In this document: positions 34,241 to 44,018 of the stretch, in pieces
Numbering within the stretch: the stretch's first letter is position 1
How the letters are laid out: every line of letters begins with the position of its first letter
NCBI GenBank assembly: GCA_965230045.1
Contig: OZ245940.1
Coordinates: 3,348,001-3,412,000, forward strand
DNA from: G963662905 sp965230045
GTDB taxonomy: Bacteria > Bacteroidota > Bacteroidia > Bacteroidales > WRLA01
DNA: 64,000 nucleotides
Direction: 5' to 3'
Notes under the pieces: generated by a model
The model's input: only the letters and a program-made list of their open reading frames with translations
Database searches by the model: none
What the model was told of the DNA's origin: nothing
Position numbers and translations under genes: made by a program

Positions 34241-34344
34241 AAGCCTGTTTCAACCTTTAATATGCCTCTAAGCAATGACAGCAAACCAAAGCAATTCGTT
34301 GCAAAGAAACAAACGGCTGCAAATGTACGGAATTTTTTGACCCT

Positions 34345-36390
34345 TCGACTATGCTCGGGGTAGGAAAGTGCGAAAGTTGAAAGTGCGAAAGTTGAAAGTG
34401 CGAAAGTGGCCCCTCGACTCCGCTCGGGGACCTTGAGTGGGAAAGTTGAAAGTGCGAAAGTGCGAAAGTGCGAAAGTTGAAAGTGGGAAAGTTGAAAGTG
34501 CGAAAGTGCGAAAGTGCGAAAGTGGCCCTTCGAATTTAAGACGGTATCCCGAGACTGTTCAAAAAAGTGTGTCAGATACTTGCCCTGCATCGCCTACCCA
34601 GCTCTGTGGGATTTACTCAATCCTCTACATTTCAGAAAATTGCGTTATGGAGCGTCATCTCAACGACCAACGAGAGTAGATATCCCAAAGAAGCTAACGA
34701 AATTAAAATAAAAAACCTCCCTTCGTCTCTCTCCAAGGTCCCTGAGCGGCCTGTGGTGCGATGTGCCGAGCGTAGTCGAGGCAAGCGTAGCCGAAGTAAG
34801 TCGAAGGGCCGTCTCTAATGTCCCCAAGGTCCCTGAGCGGAGTCGAAGGGCCGTCTCTCCGTCCCTTCGTCTCTCAGTCTCTTCAGTCCCTCCGTCTCTT
34901 CGTCTCTCCGTCCCTTCGTCTCTCAGTCTCTTCAGTCCCTCCGTCTCTTCGTCCCTAAAGTCCCTCCGTCCCTCAGTCTCTTGTTCAGTGTTCGGTGTTT
35001 GTTGTTCGGTGTTTCCCTTCGATTTGTAATATTGCTTAACACCTATGGGATTCCTTGCCGTTGGCTGCGGAATGACGCTCATTCATCGCTTCGGGATCTA
35101 CTCAATCCACTATCTTTCAGTAAATTGCAGCATGGAGCGTCATCTCGACGACCGCAGTGAGGAGAGATCCCATAGAAGCTAACGAAATTAAAATAAAAAA
35201 CCTCCCTCCGTCTCTCTCCAAGGTCCCTGAGCGGCCTGTGGTGCGATGTGCTGCGTTGTGGTGAGCGTAGCCGAACCAAGCGTAGTCGAGGTAAGCGTAG
35301 CCGAAGTAAGTCGAAGGGCCGTCTCTCAGTCCCTCCGTCTCTCCGTCCCTTCGTCTCTCAGTCTCTTCGTCCCTAAAGTCTCTTCGTCCCTTCGTCTCTC
35401 CGTCCCTAAAGTCTCTTCGTCTCTCAGTCCCTCCGTCTCTCAGTCTCTAAAGTCCCTCCGTCCCTCAGTCCCTTGTTCAGTGTTCAGTGTTCGGTGTTTG
35501 GTGTTCAGTGTTTGGTGTTCAGTGTTTGGTGTTTGGTGTTTGGTGTTTTCCTTCGATTTGAAATATTACTTAACCCAAAGGGATTCCTTGCCGTTGGCTG
35601 CGGAATGGCGCTCCATCATCGTTTTTCCATCACTTCGGGATTTACTCAATCCACTATCTTTCAGGTAATTGCAGTATGGAGCGTCATCTCGACGACCGCA
35701 GTGAGGAGAGATCCCATAGAAGCTCACGAAATTAAATTAAAACACCTCCCTTCGTCTCTCTCCAAGGTCCTTGAGCGGCCTGTGCTGCGATGTGCCGAGC
35801 GTAGTTGAGGTAAGCGTAGCCGAAGTAAGTCGAAGGGCCGTCCCTCAGTCCCTTCGCCTCTCAGTCTCTTCGTCCCTAAAGTCCCTCAGTCCCTTGTTCG
35901 GTGTTTGGTGTTCGGTGTTTATTGTTTGGTATTTCCCTTCGATTTGTAATACTGCTTAACCCCTATAGGATTCCTTGCCGTTGGCTGCGGAATGGCGCTC
36001 CATCATCGTTTTTCCATCACTTCGGGATTTACTCAATCCACTATCTTTCAGGTAATTGCAGTATGGAGCGTCATCTCGACGACCGCAGTGAGGAGAGATC
36101 CCAAAGAAGCTAACGAAATTAAAATAAAAAACCTCCCTCCGTCTCTCTCCAAGGTCCTTGAGCGGCCTGTGGTGCGATGTGCTGCGTTGTGGTGAGCGTA
36201 GCCGAACCAAGCGTAGTCGAGGTAAGCGTAGCCGAAGTAAGTCGAAGGGCCGTCTCTCAGTCCCTCCGTCTCTTCGTCTCTTCGTCCCTCAGTCTCTTCG
36301 TCCCTAAAGTCTCTTCGTCCCTAAAGTCTCTTCGTCCCTAAAGTCTCTTCGTCTCTTCGTCTCTCAGTCCCTTCGTCCCCACCCCCCCTC
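34345..36390. repeat. Composite repeat array: GAAAGTG microsatellite, four palindromic units, octamer and heptamer microsatellites
   Basis: 34349-34530 is the GAAAGTK 7/8-bp repeat. Four copies of the composite unit follow, with the mark AGCGTCATCT at 34651, 35136, 35680 and 36067 (spacing 485, 544 and 387 bp). Within each: GGAATGACGCTC ... GAGCGTCATCTCGACGACC, then an octamer tandem repeat (GTCYCTHH), the block CCTGAGCGG ... GTCGAAGGGCC, more octamers, a heptamer repeat (GTTYRGT), then TTCGATTTG. Arms GGAATGACGCTC and GAGCGTCAT pair. Open frames here are repetitive and not genes. Confidence 0.88.
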
Positions 36391-36395
36391 ATATC

Positions 36396-37610
36396 CTAAT
36401 ATAAAAATCCAAACATCCAAAGAGGAATAACATGGGCATGACCTGTTTCAATATCATCTTTTGCTACAAAAGAATTTTCAATATCCCTTATTTGGGCTTT
36501 GCCTTTGTTCTTACCGCCGACTTCGAACGAATATTTGTCATCTACATAAAAATCAGTAGTTTTTGGATATTGTACGGTAGATACGTAACGCACTTGATTC
36601 AGAAAAAATGTTTCCCGGATTGTGCCCGGATTTACAGATTGCTTATCAATGGCATGCATCAGGTTTGTATTATTCAGATATATTTTTGCAGGTTTATTCA
36701 ATATTTTATTACCCACTGCACGCGCACCTAATGTTGTGATCAGTTCAGCCTTCTCAAGATAATTAAGATAAGCTATCAGAGTTCGCTGATCCGCAATATA
36801 AAGCTGTGATGACATATTGCTCAAATTGGGCGCATAAGGAACCGTGGACGAAACAGCGGCAAGTAATTGTTTGATTTTATGCGCTGTTTCCTGAGTTATT
36901 TCGCTTACATAAGGGATATCGGTGTCTATTATCACATTGATAATTTCACCGAGACGTTGATAATAGCTTTCGGGCGATTCATTATAGAAGGGATAATACC
37001 CGCTTTTTAAATAGCTTTGAAATTCGGGCAGAATTTTTATTTGTGAGCAGATTTCTGAAGCAATCTCGCTGTGGTTTTCAATAAGGTCTGATAAACTTAA
37101 CTTATTAAAACCACCTTTTCGGTTGTAAATCAGGTATTCACGTAGCGATAAGCCATTCAGCACCCAGGATATTTTCCTTCTGCTCAGATCCCCTGCACTT
37201 TGGTAAAGCTGAAGTATTGAAGAGCCTGAATAAACTACTTTTAGATCAGGCATTGCATCGTATATATTCTTTATTTCCTGCGCCCAGTCATTCCGCTTTT
37301 GTTTTTGAGGATATTTGTGCACCTCGTCAATAAACAGGATCTGTCCCCCATACTTCCGGAAACTGTCAGCAGTGTCGAAAAGTGTATTTTTATAGAAAAA
37401 CGGCAGATCAGCCGAGCAATACAAAACATTATGTCCGTTCTCCCGGTCTTCCTTCGCTTTTTGAAGCATCAGGGTTGTTTTTCCTACCCCTCTTGAACCC
37501 TTAATTTCTATGAGGCGGTTGTTCCAGTTTATATCAACATAAAGCCCGCGCTTAAACTCAGAACGTACATTTTGAATTAAGCGATTACTGATCTCAAAAA
37601 GTTGATCCAT
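36396..37610 (-). CDS. AAA ATPase with DUF4143-like C-terminal domain
   Basis: A 404-residue protein. P-loop IKGSRGVGKTTLMLQKA near residue 36, Walker B GGQILFIDEVHKY, sensor LKVVYSGSSILQL and arginine RRKISWVLNGLSLREYL, then a winged-helix-like segment (LYIADQRTLIAYLNYLEKAE) and a nuclease-like C-terminus (QVRYVSTVQYPKTTDFYVDDKYSFEVGG). It shares architecture with the gene at 28543 but not close sequence. It is enclosed by the composite array on its downstream side and the octamer array on its upstream side. Function unknown; some members are described as archaeal-type ATPases linked to mobile DNA. Confidence 0.87.
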   Translation of the reverse strand: MDQLFEISNRLIQNVRSEFKRGLYVDINWNNRLIEIKGSRGVGKTTLMLQKAKEDRENGHNVLYCSADLPFFYKNTLFDTADSFRKYGGQILFIDEVHKYPQKQKRNDWAQEIKNIYDAMPDLKVVYSGSSILQLYQSAGDLSRRKISWVLNGLSLREYLIYNRKGGFNKLSLSDLIENHSEIASEICSQIKILPEFQSYLKSGYYPFYNESPESYYQRLGEIINVIIDTDIPYVSEITQETAHKIKQLLAAVSSTVPYAPNLSNMSSQLYIADQRTLIAYLNYLEKAELITTLGARAVGNKILNKPAKIYLNNTNLMHAIDKQSVNPGTIRETFFLNQVRYVSTVQYPKTTDFYVDDKYSFEVGGKNKGKAQIRDIENSFVAKDDIETGHAHVIPLWMFGFLY

Positions 37611-37689
37611 TATTTTTTCTTCAAAGATAGTATTTTATGTAATCCACTACAGGATTTTATCCGATATTATGTAATTAACTCCAATTAAA

Positions 37690-37880
37690 ATCAAAACACC
37701 CCCCTCCGTCTCTCCGTCCCTTCGTCCCTTCGTCTCTAAAGTCCCTCAGTCTCTCAGTCTCTCAGTCTCTCAGTCCCAAAAGGTCCCTGAGCGGAGTCGA
37801 AGGGCCGAGTCTCTCAGTCCCTCAGTCTCCCCGTCTCTCAGTCTCCCCGTCCCTAAAGCCTCTTCGTCTCTAAAGTCCAC
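37690..37880. repeat. Octamer microsatellite array
   Basis: Degenerate 8-bp tandem repeat of GTCYCT + two bases (for example AGTCTCTC repeated four times at ~37746-37775), interrupted by GGTCCCTGAGCGGAGTCGAA. It fills the 307-bp gap between the ATPase and the toxin gene. Confidence 0.88.
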
Positions 37881-37917
37881 AGGGGGCTTAGTGGATGGTG
37901 TTCGTTTCAGGATAAAA

Positions 37918-38226
37918 CTATGTATTTCGATCAAGCTTCAGATTTCCAGTATCCTGTCGGTTGTCAAAAAATGTGAGTAGGTAAATTCTTTTGTGTTTTT
38001 TGTCAACCTGATAAAAAAATGCATTATTTTTATCTACGATGGCCCTGTGGATGTTTTTATGTCTGATTGTGCTGGCAAAAATTTGGGGATTCTTCTCAAT
38101 CGCCCGGATGACTTGTTCCGTTTTCCTGTTAAACTGAATTATTTCTGATTTACTCCAGTTTTTTTCCAGATAATCCAGGACCACAAAAAAACTTAGCCGG
38201 GCTTTTGCCGTCCAGATTACTTCCAT
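37918..38226 (-). CDS. RelE/ParE-type toxin
   Basis: A 102-residue protein with the ParE/RelE pattern: EVIWTAKARLSFFVVLDYLEKNW at the N-terminus, IRHKNIHRAIVDKNNAFFYQV and IYLLTFFDNRQDT at the C-terminus. Such proteins inhibit gyrase or cleave mRNA at the ribosome. The start lies one base after the stop of the antitoxin gene, the normal two-gene arrangement with antitoxin first. Confidence 0.88.
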   Translation of the reverse strand: MEVIWTAKARLSFFVVLDYLEKNWSKSEIIQFNRKTEQVIRAIEKNPQIFASTIRHKNIHRAIVDKNNAFFYQVDKKHKRIYLLTFFDNRQDTGNLKLDRNT

Positions 38227-38227
38227 T

Positions 38228-38473
38228 TTACAGCCCGTATTTTTGTTTGGCTTCCTGCATTATGTGATCGTGCAAGAAAACATTTCCTTGCTGCGCATCA
38301 TCCATTCCTTGCAAAATTGATTTTTGCACTTCCTCAGGGAGCTCATCCCACCAATCTGTATTTGATTCTTTTTGCAGGATTTTGTTGATTTCGATCAATA
38401 TTGCGGGCTTTTCAATATTAATAATTTTTGAAACCAAATTTAATTTTAGTGTTTGAATGTCCATTCTATGCAA
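38228..38473 (-). CDS. Antitoxin of the RelE/ParE module
   Basis: An 81-residue acidic protein: MDIQTLKLNLVSKIINIEKP, then a Gln/Glu-rich helix (WWDELPEEVQKSILQGMDDAQ) and a C-terminal tail (HDHIMQEAKQKYGL) that likely wraps the toxin. This DELPEEVQ-type architecture is common for Bacteroidota addiction modules next to RelE/ParE genes. Start is ATG 38473 or ATG 38464; the second gives a more typical N-terminus. The module is flanked by repeat arrays on both sides. Confidence 0.85.
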   Translation of the reverse strand: MHRMDIQTLKLNLVSKIINIEKPAILIEINKILQKESNTDWWDELPEEVQKSILQGMDDAQQGNVFLHDHIMQEAKQKYGL

Positions 38474-38529
38474 TATTTGAGGATAAAGATACGACTTTCT
38501 GATGATTTCTCGTTCAGAGGCGGGAGTAT

Positions 38530-39570
38530 TCAGAAAAGTGTGTCAGCTGCTTGCCCCACATCGCCTGCCCAACATTTTATAAATTACTCAATCCACTATC
38601 TTTCAGAAAATTACGTTACGGAGCGTCATCTCAACGACCAACGAGAGGAGATATCCCACAGAAGCTAACGAAATTAAATTAAAACACCTCCCTTGACCCT
38701 TTAAAGGTCCCTGAGCGGAGTCGAAGGGCCGTCCCTTGTTCAGTGTTCAGTGTTTGGTGTTCGGTGTTTGGTGTTCGGTGTTTGGTGTTTGTTGTTCAGT
38801 GTTTGTTGTTTGGTGTTTGGTGTTCAGTGTTTGGTGTTCGGTGTTTGGTGTTTGGTGTTCGGTGTTTGGTGTTTGTTGTTCAGTGTTTGTTGTTTGGTGT
38901 TTTCCTTCGATTTGTAATATTGCTTAACCCCTATAGGATTCCTTGCCACACTCTGCGAAATGACGCTCCATCATCGTTTTTCCATCACTTCGGGATTTAC
39001 TCAATACACCCTATTTCAGAAAATTACGTTATGGAGCGTCATCTCGATCCCGAATTCTCGGGAGAGAGGAGATATCCCATAGAAGCTCACGAAATTAAAA
39101 TAAAAAACCTCCCTTGACCCCTTAAAGGTCCCTGAGCGGAGTCGAAGGGCCGTCCCTTGTTCAGTGTTCAGTGTTTGGTGTTCGGTGTTTGGTGTTCGGT
39201 GTTTGGTGTTTGGTGTTTGGTGTTCAGTGTTCGGTGTTTGGTGTTCAGTGTTTGGTGTTTGGTGTTTTCCTTCGATTTGTAATATTGCTTAACCCCTATA
39301 GGATTCCTTGCCACACTCTGCGAAATGACGCTCCATCATCGCCTACCCCACTCTTCGGGATTTACTCAATCCTCTACTTTTCAGAAAATTGCAGTATGGA
39401 GCGTCATCTCGATCCCGAATTCTCGGGAGAGGAGATATCCCAAAGAAGCTCACGAAATTAAAATTAAAACACATCCCTCCAGTCCCTCAGTCTCTTCGTC
39501 CCTTAGTCCCCAAGGTCCCTGAGCGGAGCCGAAGGGCCGAGCCCCTGAGCGTAGCCCTTAGACTATATAT
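38530..39570. repeat. Composite repeat array, three palindromic units with heptamer microsatellites
   Basis: Three copies of the composite unit (about 38540-38685, 38934-39105, 39298-39465). Each has the AATGACGCTCC / GGAGCGTCAT hairpin and ends in AAGCT(A/C)ACGAAATTAAA. The intervals hold long heptamer runs (GTTCAGT, GTTCGGT, GTTTGGT) at 38737-38900 and 39159-39265, and the CCTGAGCGGAGTCGAAGGGCC motif less one base. The open frames read as repeats of VFGVWCSVFGV and are artefacts. Confidence 0.9.
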
Positions 39571-39626
39571 TGAACTACTCGCTGAAAAAAACTAAACTTA
39601 TACTAGTATTTCCATAATAATAATTG

Positions 39627-39634
39627 TACATTTG
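39627..39634 (+). promoter_or_regulatory. Candidate -7 box for the YjbH-like cluster
   Basis: TACATTTG fits TAnnTTTG, 102 bp before the start at 39736 and just past the repeat array. No clear -33 partner. Confidence 0.35.
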
Positions 39635-39735
39635 TCTTTCTATCAAGATTTTAAAGCAGAGCAAAACCCGTTTACCTCCGGACCACTCAAAAAAACATAA
39701 GTTATTAATCAGGCATTTTGCCCAAATGATTAGGT

Positions 39736-40654
39736 ATGTCTTTGGATGTGAAAATACCCCAACGGAAAGTAATTCCTCATAAGGAAGATTATATTTTTCG
39801 TTCTATCCATCTGTTTTCCATAAAAACATTTGAGCTGAGCCTTTGGATTTTACTTCCCGGCATTATCCTGCTCATACCCACAAAAAAACCAAATGCACAA
39901 AATATTAATTCCTTAACCCCTAAGCTGCATGAAAACGGCCTCTGCGAAATTAGAACTGTAAAGACCGACAGTTTCCTTTACGCCTCATTCAGCAATCGGG
40001 AATACCGTTGGGATGTTGCTGCACTTCAAAAAGCAATTGATATAATCCACAGAACATATCCAACGAAAAACCTGAATCTATTGCTATGCCATCAGGGAAT
40101 AAGCGTTTTAGAAACGAAACTTATTCCTGATACGGCCTTCACAGGCGCAAAACATAAGGTTAACAATAGCTATAAACTTATCATTGAAAAACCTCGTGAG
40201 GCTACGATTCAGCTCCTGCAAACATCACAGACCAAATACCAGGACAAAGCACGTTTTCAATTAATCATTTATCCTGAGTTATATCTCAAAAACACGAATA
40301 TGAACCGGATTTATGAGATCCAGGCTAATGTCGCTCCTGCATTGCATAGCGATCTGTGGCGGGGCTTCAGGTTTACGGCACAAATCGTTTTCCCTTTGTA
40401 TTCAGATCCGTTATATTATAAGGAGAAAGGTATCAGGCCGGGATTTCTTACTATATCACAAAGGTTCAGGCTACGCAATAATTACAACTTCTGCATTACT
40501 CTGGGAAATTTTAATATGCACCGTTATGGCGCCGATATTGAAATGCATAAAGATATCTTTGAACAAAAAGGATCCATACACTTCAGGGCTGGCCTAACAG
40601 GAAAATCTCAATTTTATGAAGGAGAATGGTACAGAAATCAGATCAACACTCTAA
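39736..40654 (+). pseudogene. YjbH-like outer-membrane protein, 5' part, interrupted by an IS1380-family element
   Basis: Codes for ~306 residues before the insertion. A hydrophobic segment (LWILLPGIILLIPTKKPNAQ) near residue 35 could be a signal sequence behind a long, possibly mis-started N-terminus. The rest alternates beta strands (FQLIIYPELYLKNTNMNRIYEI, GFRFTAQIVFPLYSDP, FLTISQRFRLRNNYNFCITLG) and resembles the C-terminal half of YjbH-type exopolysaccharide proteins. The frame reads ...NTL at the insertion and resumes as SWEAG on the far side. Joined, the gene has 431 residues. Without the IS removed, the product ends two codons inside it (TLT stop). Confidence 0.82.
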
Positions 40655-42345
40655 CCTAAATTATTCATAAACCAAAAAAAAATAGGGAAATTTGTGCGAT
40701 ACCTCATTGATATTCAGTATCTTTATGTCGGCAAACAAAAACAAAAATCCCTATGGCTAAAAATACAAAGAATATTTCAAACAGTGGCACAAAACCACAG
40801 GAAATTACACAAAAGAGCCTTTTTCCTCTCACCAGTTCAAATGGCAAAAAGGTTGAGGTTAACTTTACTTTGAAAAAGACATCAAGTGATGGCGGCCTAT
40901 TATTGCTTCGCGAAGTAGAAAAACAGCTTGGTTTAATCGACAGCCTTGCAGGCTGCATTGAAGACCCCCGCAACCAAAGTTATGTCAAGCACAGCACAAA
41001 ACGCCTTCTAAGCCAGCGTATTATGCAAATTGCTGCAGGCTATGAAGATGCAAATGACTGCAATGCGCTCAGGGACGATGAGGTAGTTAAGGTATGCTGT
41101 GAGACTACAGAAAGCCTTTCAGCCCAGCCTACAATGAGTCGTTTTGAGAATCAAATCACGGCTTCTCAGAACTACAAAATGGCCAAGGTCTTTGTAGATA
41201 AATTTATCGCTTCCTATGACCACGAACCAAAAATTATTATACTTGATTCTGACGATACAAGCAGCTTAACATATGGTAATCAGCAGCTTACCATGTTCAA
41301 TAATTACTACGGGGACTATTGCTATATGCCTTTGCACATATATGAAGGCTTTTCGGGCAAGCTGGTAACCACTATCCTCAAACCTGGCCGCCGCAGCAAA
41401 AGCCTTGATGTTTTTTCGATCCACAAACGCATCATAAGCTACCTGCGCCAGCATTGGCCCAACACGATGATCATCCTTAGGGGCGACAGCCATTTTTGTT
41501 CCAAAGAGTTTATGGAGTGGGCAAGGGAGAGCCATAGGGTTGAATTTATCACAGGGCTCAGTGGCAATTCTGTTTTAAACCAAAAGGCCAAAATAACCAT
41601 AGAAAGCGCCAAAAAAAACTTCCAACAGTCGGGTACACCAGTGAAACGTTATCATAGCTTTCAATATCAGGCATCCAGTTGGGCTTTTGCCGAACGAGTG
41701 GTAGTCAAAGTAGAAGTAAGCAGCATGGGGACAAATGTAAGGTATATTGTCAGCAGCCTGCAAAATGTTCGTGCCAAGGCGCTTTACGAACAAGGATATT
41801 GCGCAAGGGGCGCAGCCGAATTGCGTATCAAAGAACATAAAACATACCTTAAGTCGGACAGGATGTCCTGCAACAGCTTTAAGGCCAATCAGTTCAGGTT
41901 GTTTTTGCATTCTGCTGCTTATGTCCTGATGCACAGCTTGCAAAGCATGGCGTTAGTAGGGACAGAGTTTGCTAAAGCAACTATGAAAACACTTCAATTG
42001 AAGCTGATCAAAGTAGCTGCCCGGATCAAAGTACTGAAATCAAAAATTAAAATAGAGCTGCCTGCAGAATTTTACAGCGACCGGGTGTTTATGAAATGCT
42101 TTAAGAAATTTGAAACCCTAAGGATTTAGGCTAAAATTCGGTAAGCTAATGTTCTTCAACATCTTGATGTCAAATAAAATTTTCAATGGGCTTTACGGGA
42201 AAACCCAAATAGGAAAATTATGCTCATAAGCCATGTGATTAGAGTAAATAAATAGAAATTCAAGCAGTTAATTTTGATTCGCAATGCCTGACCCTGCTCG
42301 GTTAAAAAATTTTGCCTGTTTTTGGGAGTTTATGAATTAAACAGG
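40655..42345 (+). mobile_element. IS1380-family insertion sequence, 1691 bp, with 4-bp target duplication
   Basis: Imperfect terminal inverted repeats: left CCTAAATTATTCATAAACC, right (complement) CCTGTTTAATTCATAAAC. The target CTAA is duplicated at 40651-40654 and 42346-42349. Length, end sequence CCT and a 4-bp duplication fit the IS1380 family. One complete transposase gene lies inside. Deleting the element plus one CTAA restores the host reading frame exactly, so the insertion is recent. Confidence 0.93.
40753..42129 (+). CDS. IS1380-family transposase
   Basis: A 458-residue DDE transposase of full length. Catalytic candidates: Asp in IIILDSDDTSS, Asp in IILRGDSHFCSKEF, Glu in RGAAELRIKEHKTYLKSDRMS; this last stretch (YCARGAAELRIKEHK) is the family's strong signature. 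The N-terminus includes SDGGLLLLREVEKQLGL, also typical. It appears intact, so the element may be active. Confidence 0.94.
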   Translation: MAKNTKNISNSGTKPQEITQKSLFPLTSSNGKKVEVNFTLKKTSSDGGLLLLREVEKQLGLIDSLAGCIEDPRNQSYVKHSTKRLLSQRIMQIAAGYEDANDCNALRDDEVVKVCCETTESLSAQPTMSRFENQITASQNYKMAKVFVDKFIASYDHEPKIIILDSDDTSSLTYGNQQLTMFNNYYGDYCYMPLHIYEGFSGKLVTTILKPGRRSKSLDVFSIHKRIISYLRQHWPNTMIILRGDSHFCSKEFMEWARESHRVEFITGLSGNSVLNQKAKITIESAKKNFQQSGTPVKRYHSFQYQASSWAFAERVVVKVEVSSMGTNVRYIVSSLQNVRAKALYEQGYCARGAAELRIKEHKTYLKSDRMSCNSFKANQFRLFLHSAAYVLMHSLQSMALVGTEFAKATMKTLQLKLIKVAARIKVLKSKIKIELPAEFYSDRVFMKCFKKFETLRI

Positions 42346-42349
42346 CTAA

Positions 42350-42726
42350 GTTGGGAAGCCGGCATTGATTATTATTACCCGAAATACAATCTTTTATTCG
42401 CAATTAACATCAATAAATTCATCAATCATGATCATGGACTTACATTCAAATGCACACGCTATTTTAAAGAAACCGCCATAGGATTTTATGGACAGATCAA
42501 TGAAAATCAAAACAATGGGGGTTTTTATTTCAGCATCCCCCTACCCGGAAAGAAAAGGCGAACCAATAAAAAATTCAGCATCAGCATTCCCCGCTATTTC
42601 GAATGGACCTACAATGCTGCTACTGAGTTCTATTATGGTCAAAATTATGACAGCAAACCAGATCAAAACAATATTGAATACTGGTATAATCCGAATTATT
42701 TTAATGAGTACCTCAAAACCAGATAA
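42350..42726 (+). pseudogene. YjbH-like outer-membrane protein, 3' part, beyond the IS1380 insertion
   Basis: Continuation of the gene begun at 39736: SWEAGIDYYYPKYNLLFAI, FKCTRYFKETAIGFYGQ, GGFYFSIPLPGKKRR and the end NPNYFNEYLKTR. An upstream start at 42322 lies in the IS end and is not the native one. The FSIPL phrase followed by Arg/Lys is reminiscent of YjbH C-termini. The next gene begins one base after its stop codon, so the cluster is an operon and the IS may be polar on it. Confidence 0.82.
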
Positions 42727-44016
42727 ATGAAAAATAAAACACATCAAAAAATCCAGGCATTTGCAATAGCTATATTGCTTTTGCCCCTGCTCATGGGTTG
42801 TCAGGAAAATGTAGATCCTATTCCCGACGACTTTGAAAGTTTTATCGTAAAAGGATATATTCTCGACATTGAAAGCAGTGATGGAATAGCCGGAGCAGAC
42901 ATTGAATATTATGGACAAAGTACTAAGAGCAATCCTGACGGTAGCTTTTTTCTGTATATCAAGCAAAAACCGGAAACACCAGAACTTATTTTTATAAGCA
43001 AAGATTCTTACGCCCCAAATGCTTTCTACCTTCCCAGCCGTATCGAAAAAATCAATATCATCCAGCTACGTAAACTTAATCCGCCCATTACAATCGGCAG
43101 TACCGGAGGAGAAATATCTGTCAACAGCATAGAGAACATCAATCCTTCCAACAATAAAATTGCCCTCAACATCCCAGCTGGTGCACTCAATAAGAATGAA
43201 AACATTTCAGCAACTTATTTGAATAATGGCGTAGCTCCCGGAAAACCTGCTTATCAAAGCTGCGGACATCATATTGCTTCCTGTGTTCAAATAGAACCCA
43301 CCGCACTTAAACTACAAAAAGAAGCCAGCCTTGCTTTTCCCTTACCGGTTAAAATGGATAGTGGTGTTGAATTGCCTCTTTTGCAGTACAACGAAAAAAC
43401 CGGTATTTGGAACAAATCAGGCATTAAAGGAATTGTGGATGAAAGTGGATTTAATGCCGTAGCAAATATCACTCAATTAGGTATTTTCGCCATCGGAATT
43501 GAAGGAAGCTATACAGAAGAATTCAAGGGGTATTCCATATCCATCGAAAACTACCAGCAATCTCTTGACAAATCTTTAATTGTAAGCCAGGAAGACAGCC
43601 TGACCATTACATGCGAAGACGATACTATTCATTATCCCGATGGATTTCCAGGCGATGTTTTTTCTATCGACTGGGCCTTTAATGCTGTTTCTCAATCAAC
43701 TACTGCCGCAGGTGGGTTAATTCTCGATGAAAGCTGCTTCTACAGGGATTGCGATTACGTTTGCATGGCAGATTGTGAGTGTCCGCCATTACCTCCTCCT
43801 CCCGATTGTGATGAATGCTACTATGCCGATACGGAAGATTACCGAATATATTCTGTTGTTTATGAATATCTTACTATTCGGTTTATTACCGGAGAAGTAT
43901 TGGTTGAACGACATCTTTTCAATATCATTTATGATGAATATTATATCACATGCCCCAGGTGGATTTGTGTTTTTGATCCTTATTGCCATGAAGGAGGTGG
44001 CGGAAATAAAAAATAA
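42727..44016 (+). CDS. Lipoprotein with carboxypeptidase-like and ZU5-like domains, Cys-rich C-terminus
   Basis: A 429-residue protein with lipobox LLLPLLMGCQEN, lipidated at about Cys25. Residues ~40-115 form a carboxypeptidase-type regulatory domain (VKGYILDIESSDGIAGADIEY, SNPDGSFFLYI). Residues ~125-215 resemble a ZU5-like fold (ITIGSTGGEISVNSIENI, IALNIPAGALNKNENISATYL). The C-terminal ~130 residues contain at least a dozen Cys, clustered as CFYRDCDYVCMADCECPPL and DCDECYY, with a final WICVFDPYCHEGGGG. It sits between the two IS-interrupted genes, itself intact. Likely on the outer membrane; function unknown. Confidence 0.78.
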   Translation: MKNKTHQKIQAFAIAILLLPLLMGCQENVDPIPDDFESFIVKGYILDIESSDGIAGADIEYYGQSTKSNPDGSFFLYIKQKPETPELIFISKDSYAPNAFYLPSRIEKINIIQLRKLNPPITIGSTGGEISVNSIENINPSNNKIALNIPAGALNKNENISATYLNNGVAPGKPAYQSCGHHIASCVQIEPTALKLQKEASLAFPLPVKMDSGVELPLLQYNEKTGIWNKSGIKGIVDESGFNAVANITQLGIFAIGIEGSYTEEFKGYSISIENYQQSLDKSLIVSQEDSLTITCEDDTIHYPDGFPGDVFSIDWAFNAVSQSTTAAGGLILDESCFYRDCDYVCMADCECPPLPPPPDCDECYYADTEDYRIYSVVYEYLTIRFITGEVLVERHLFNIIYDEYYITCPRWICVFDPYCHEGGGGNKK

Positions 44017-44018
44017 TC

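Noticed and set aside
34437..36195. Short frames reading GKLKVRKCESAKVES or SVFGVWCSVFGV
   Set aside because: They are translations of 7- and 8-bp microsatellites in all frames, not genes.
42322..42349. Start codon at 42322 for the 134-residue frame
   Set aside because: These bases are the right end of the IS1380 element; the true coding sequence continues from the gene begun at 39736.
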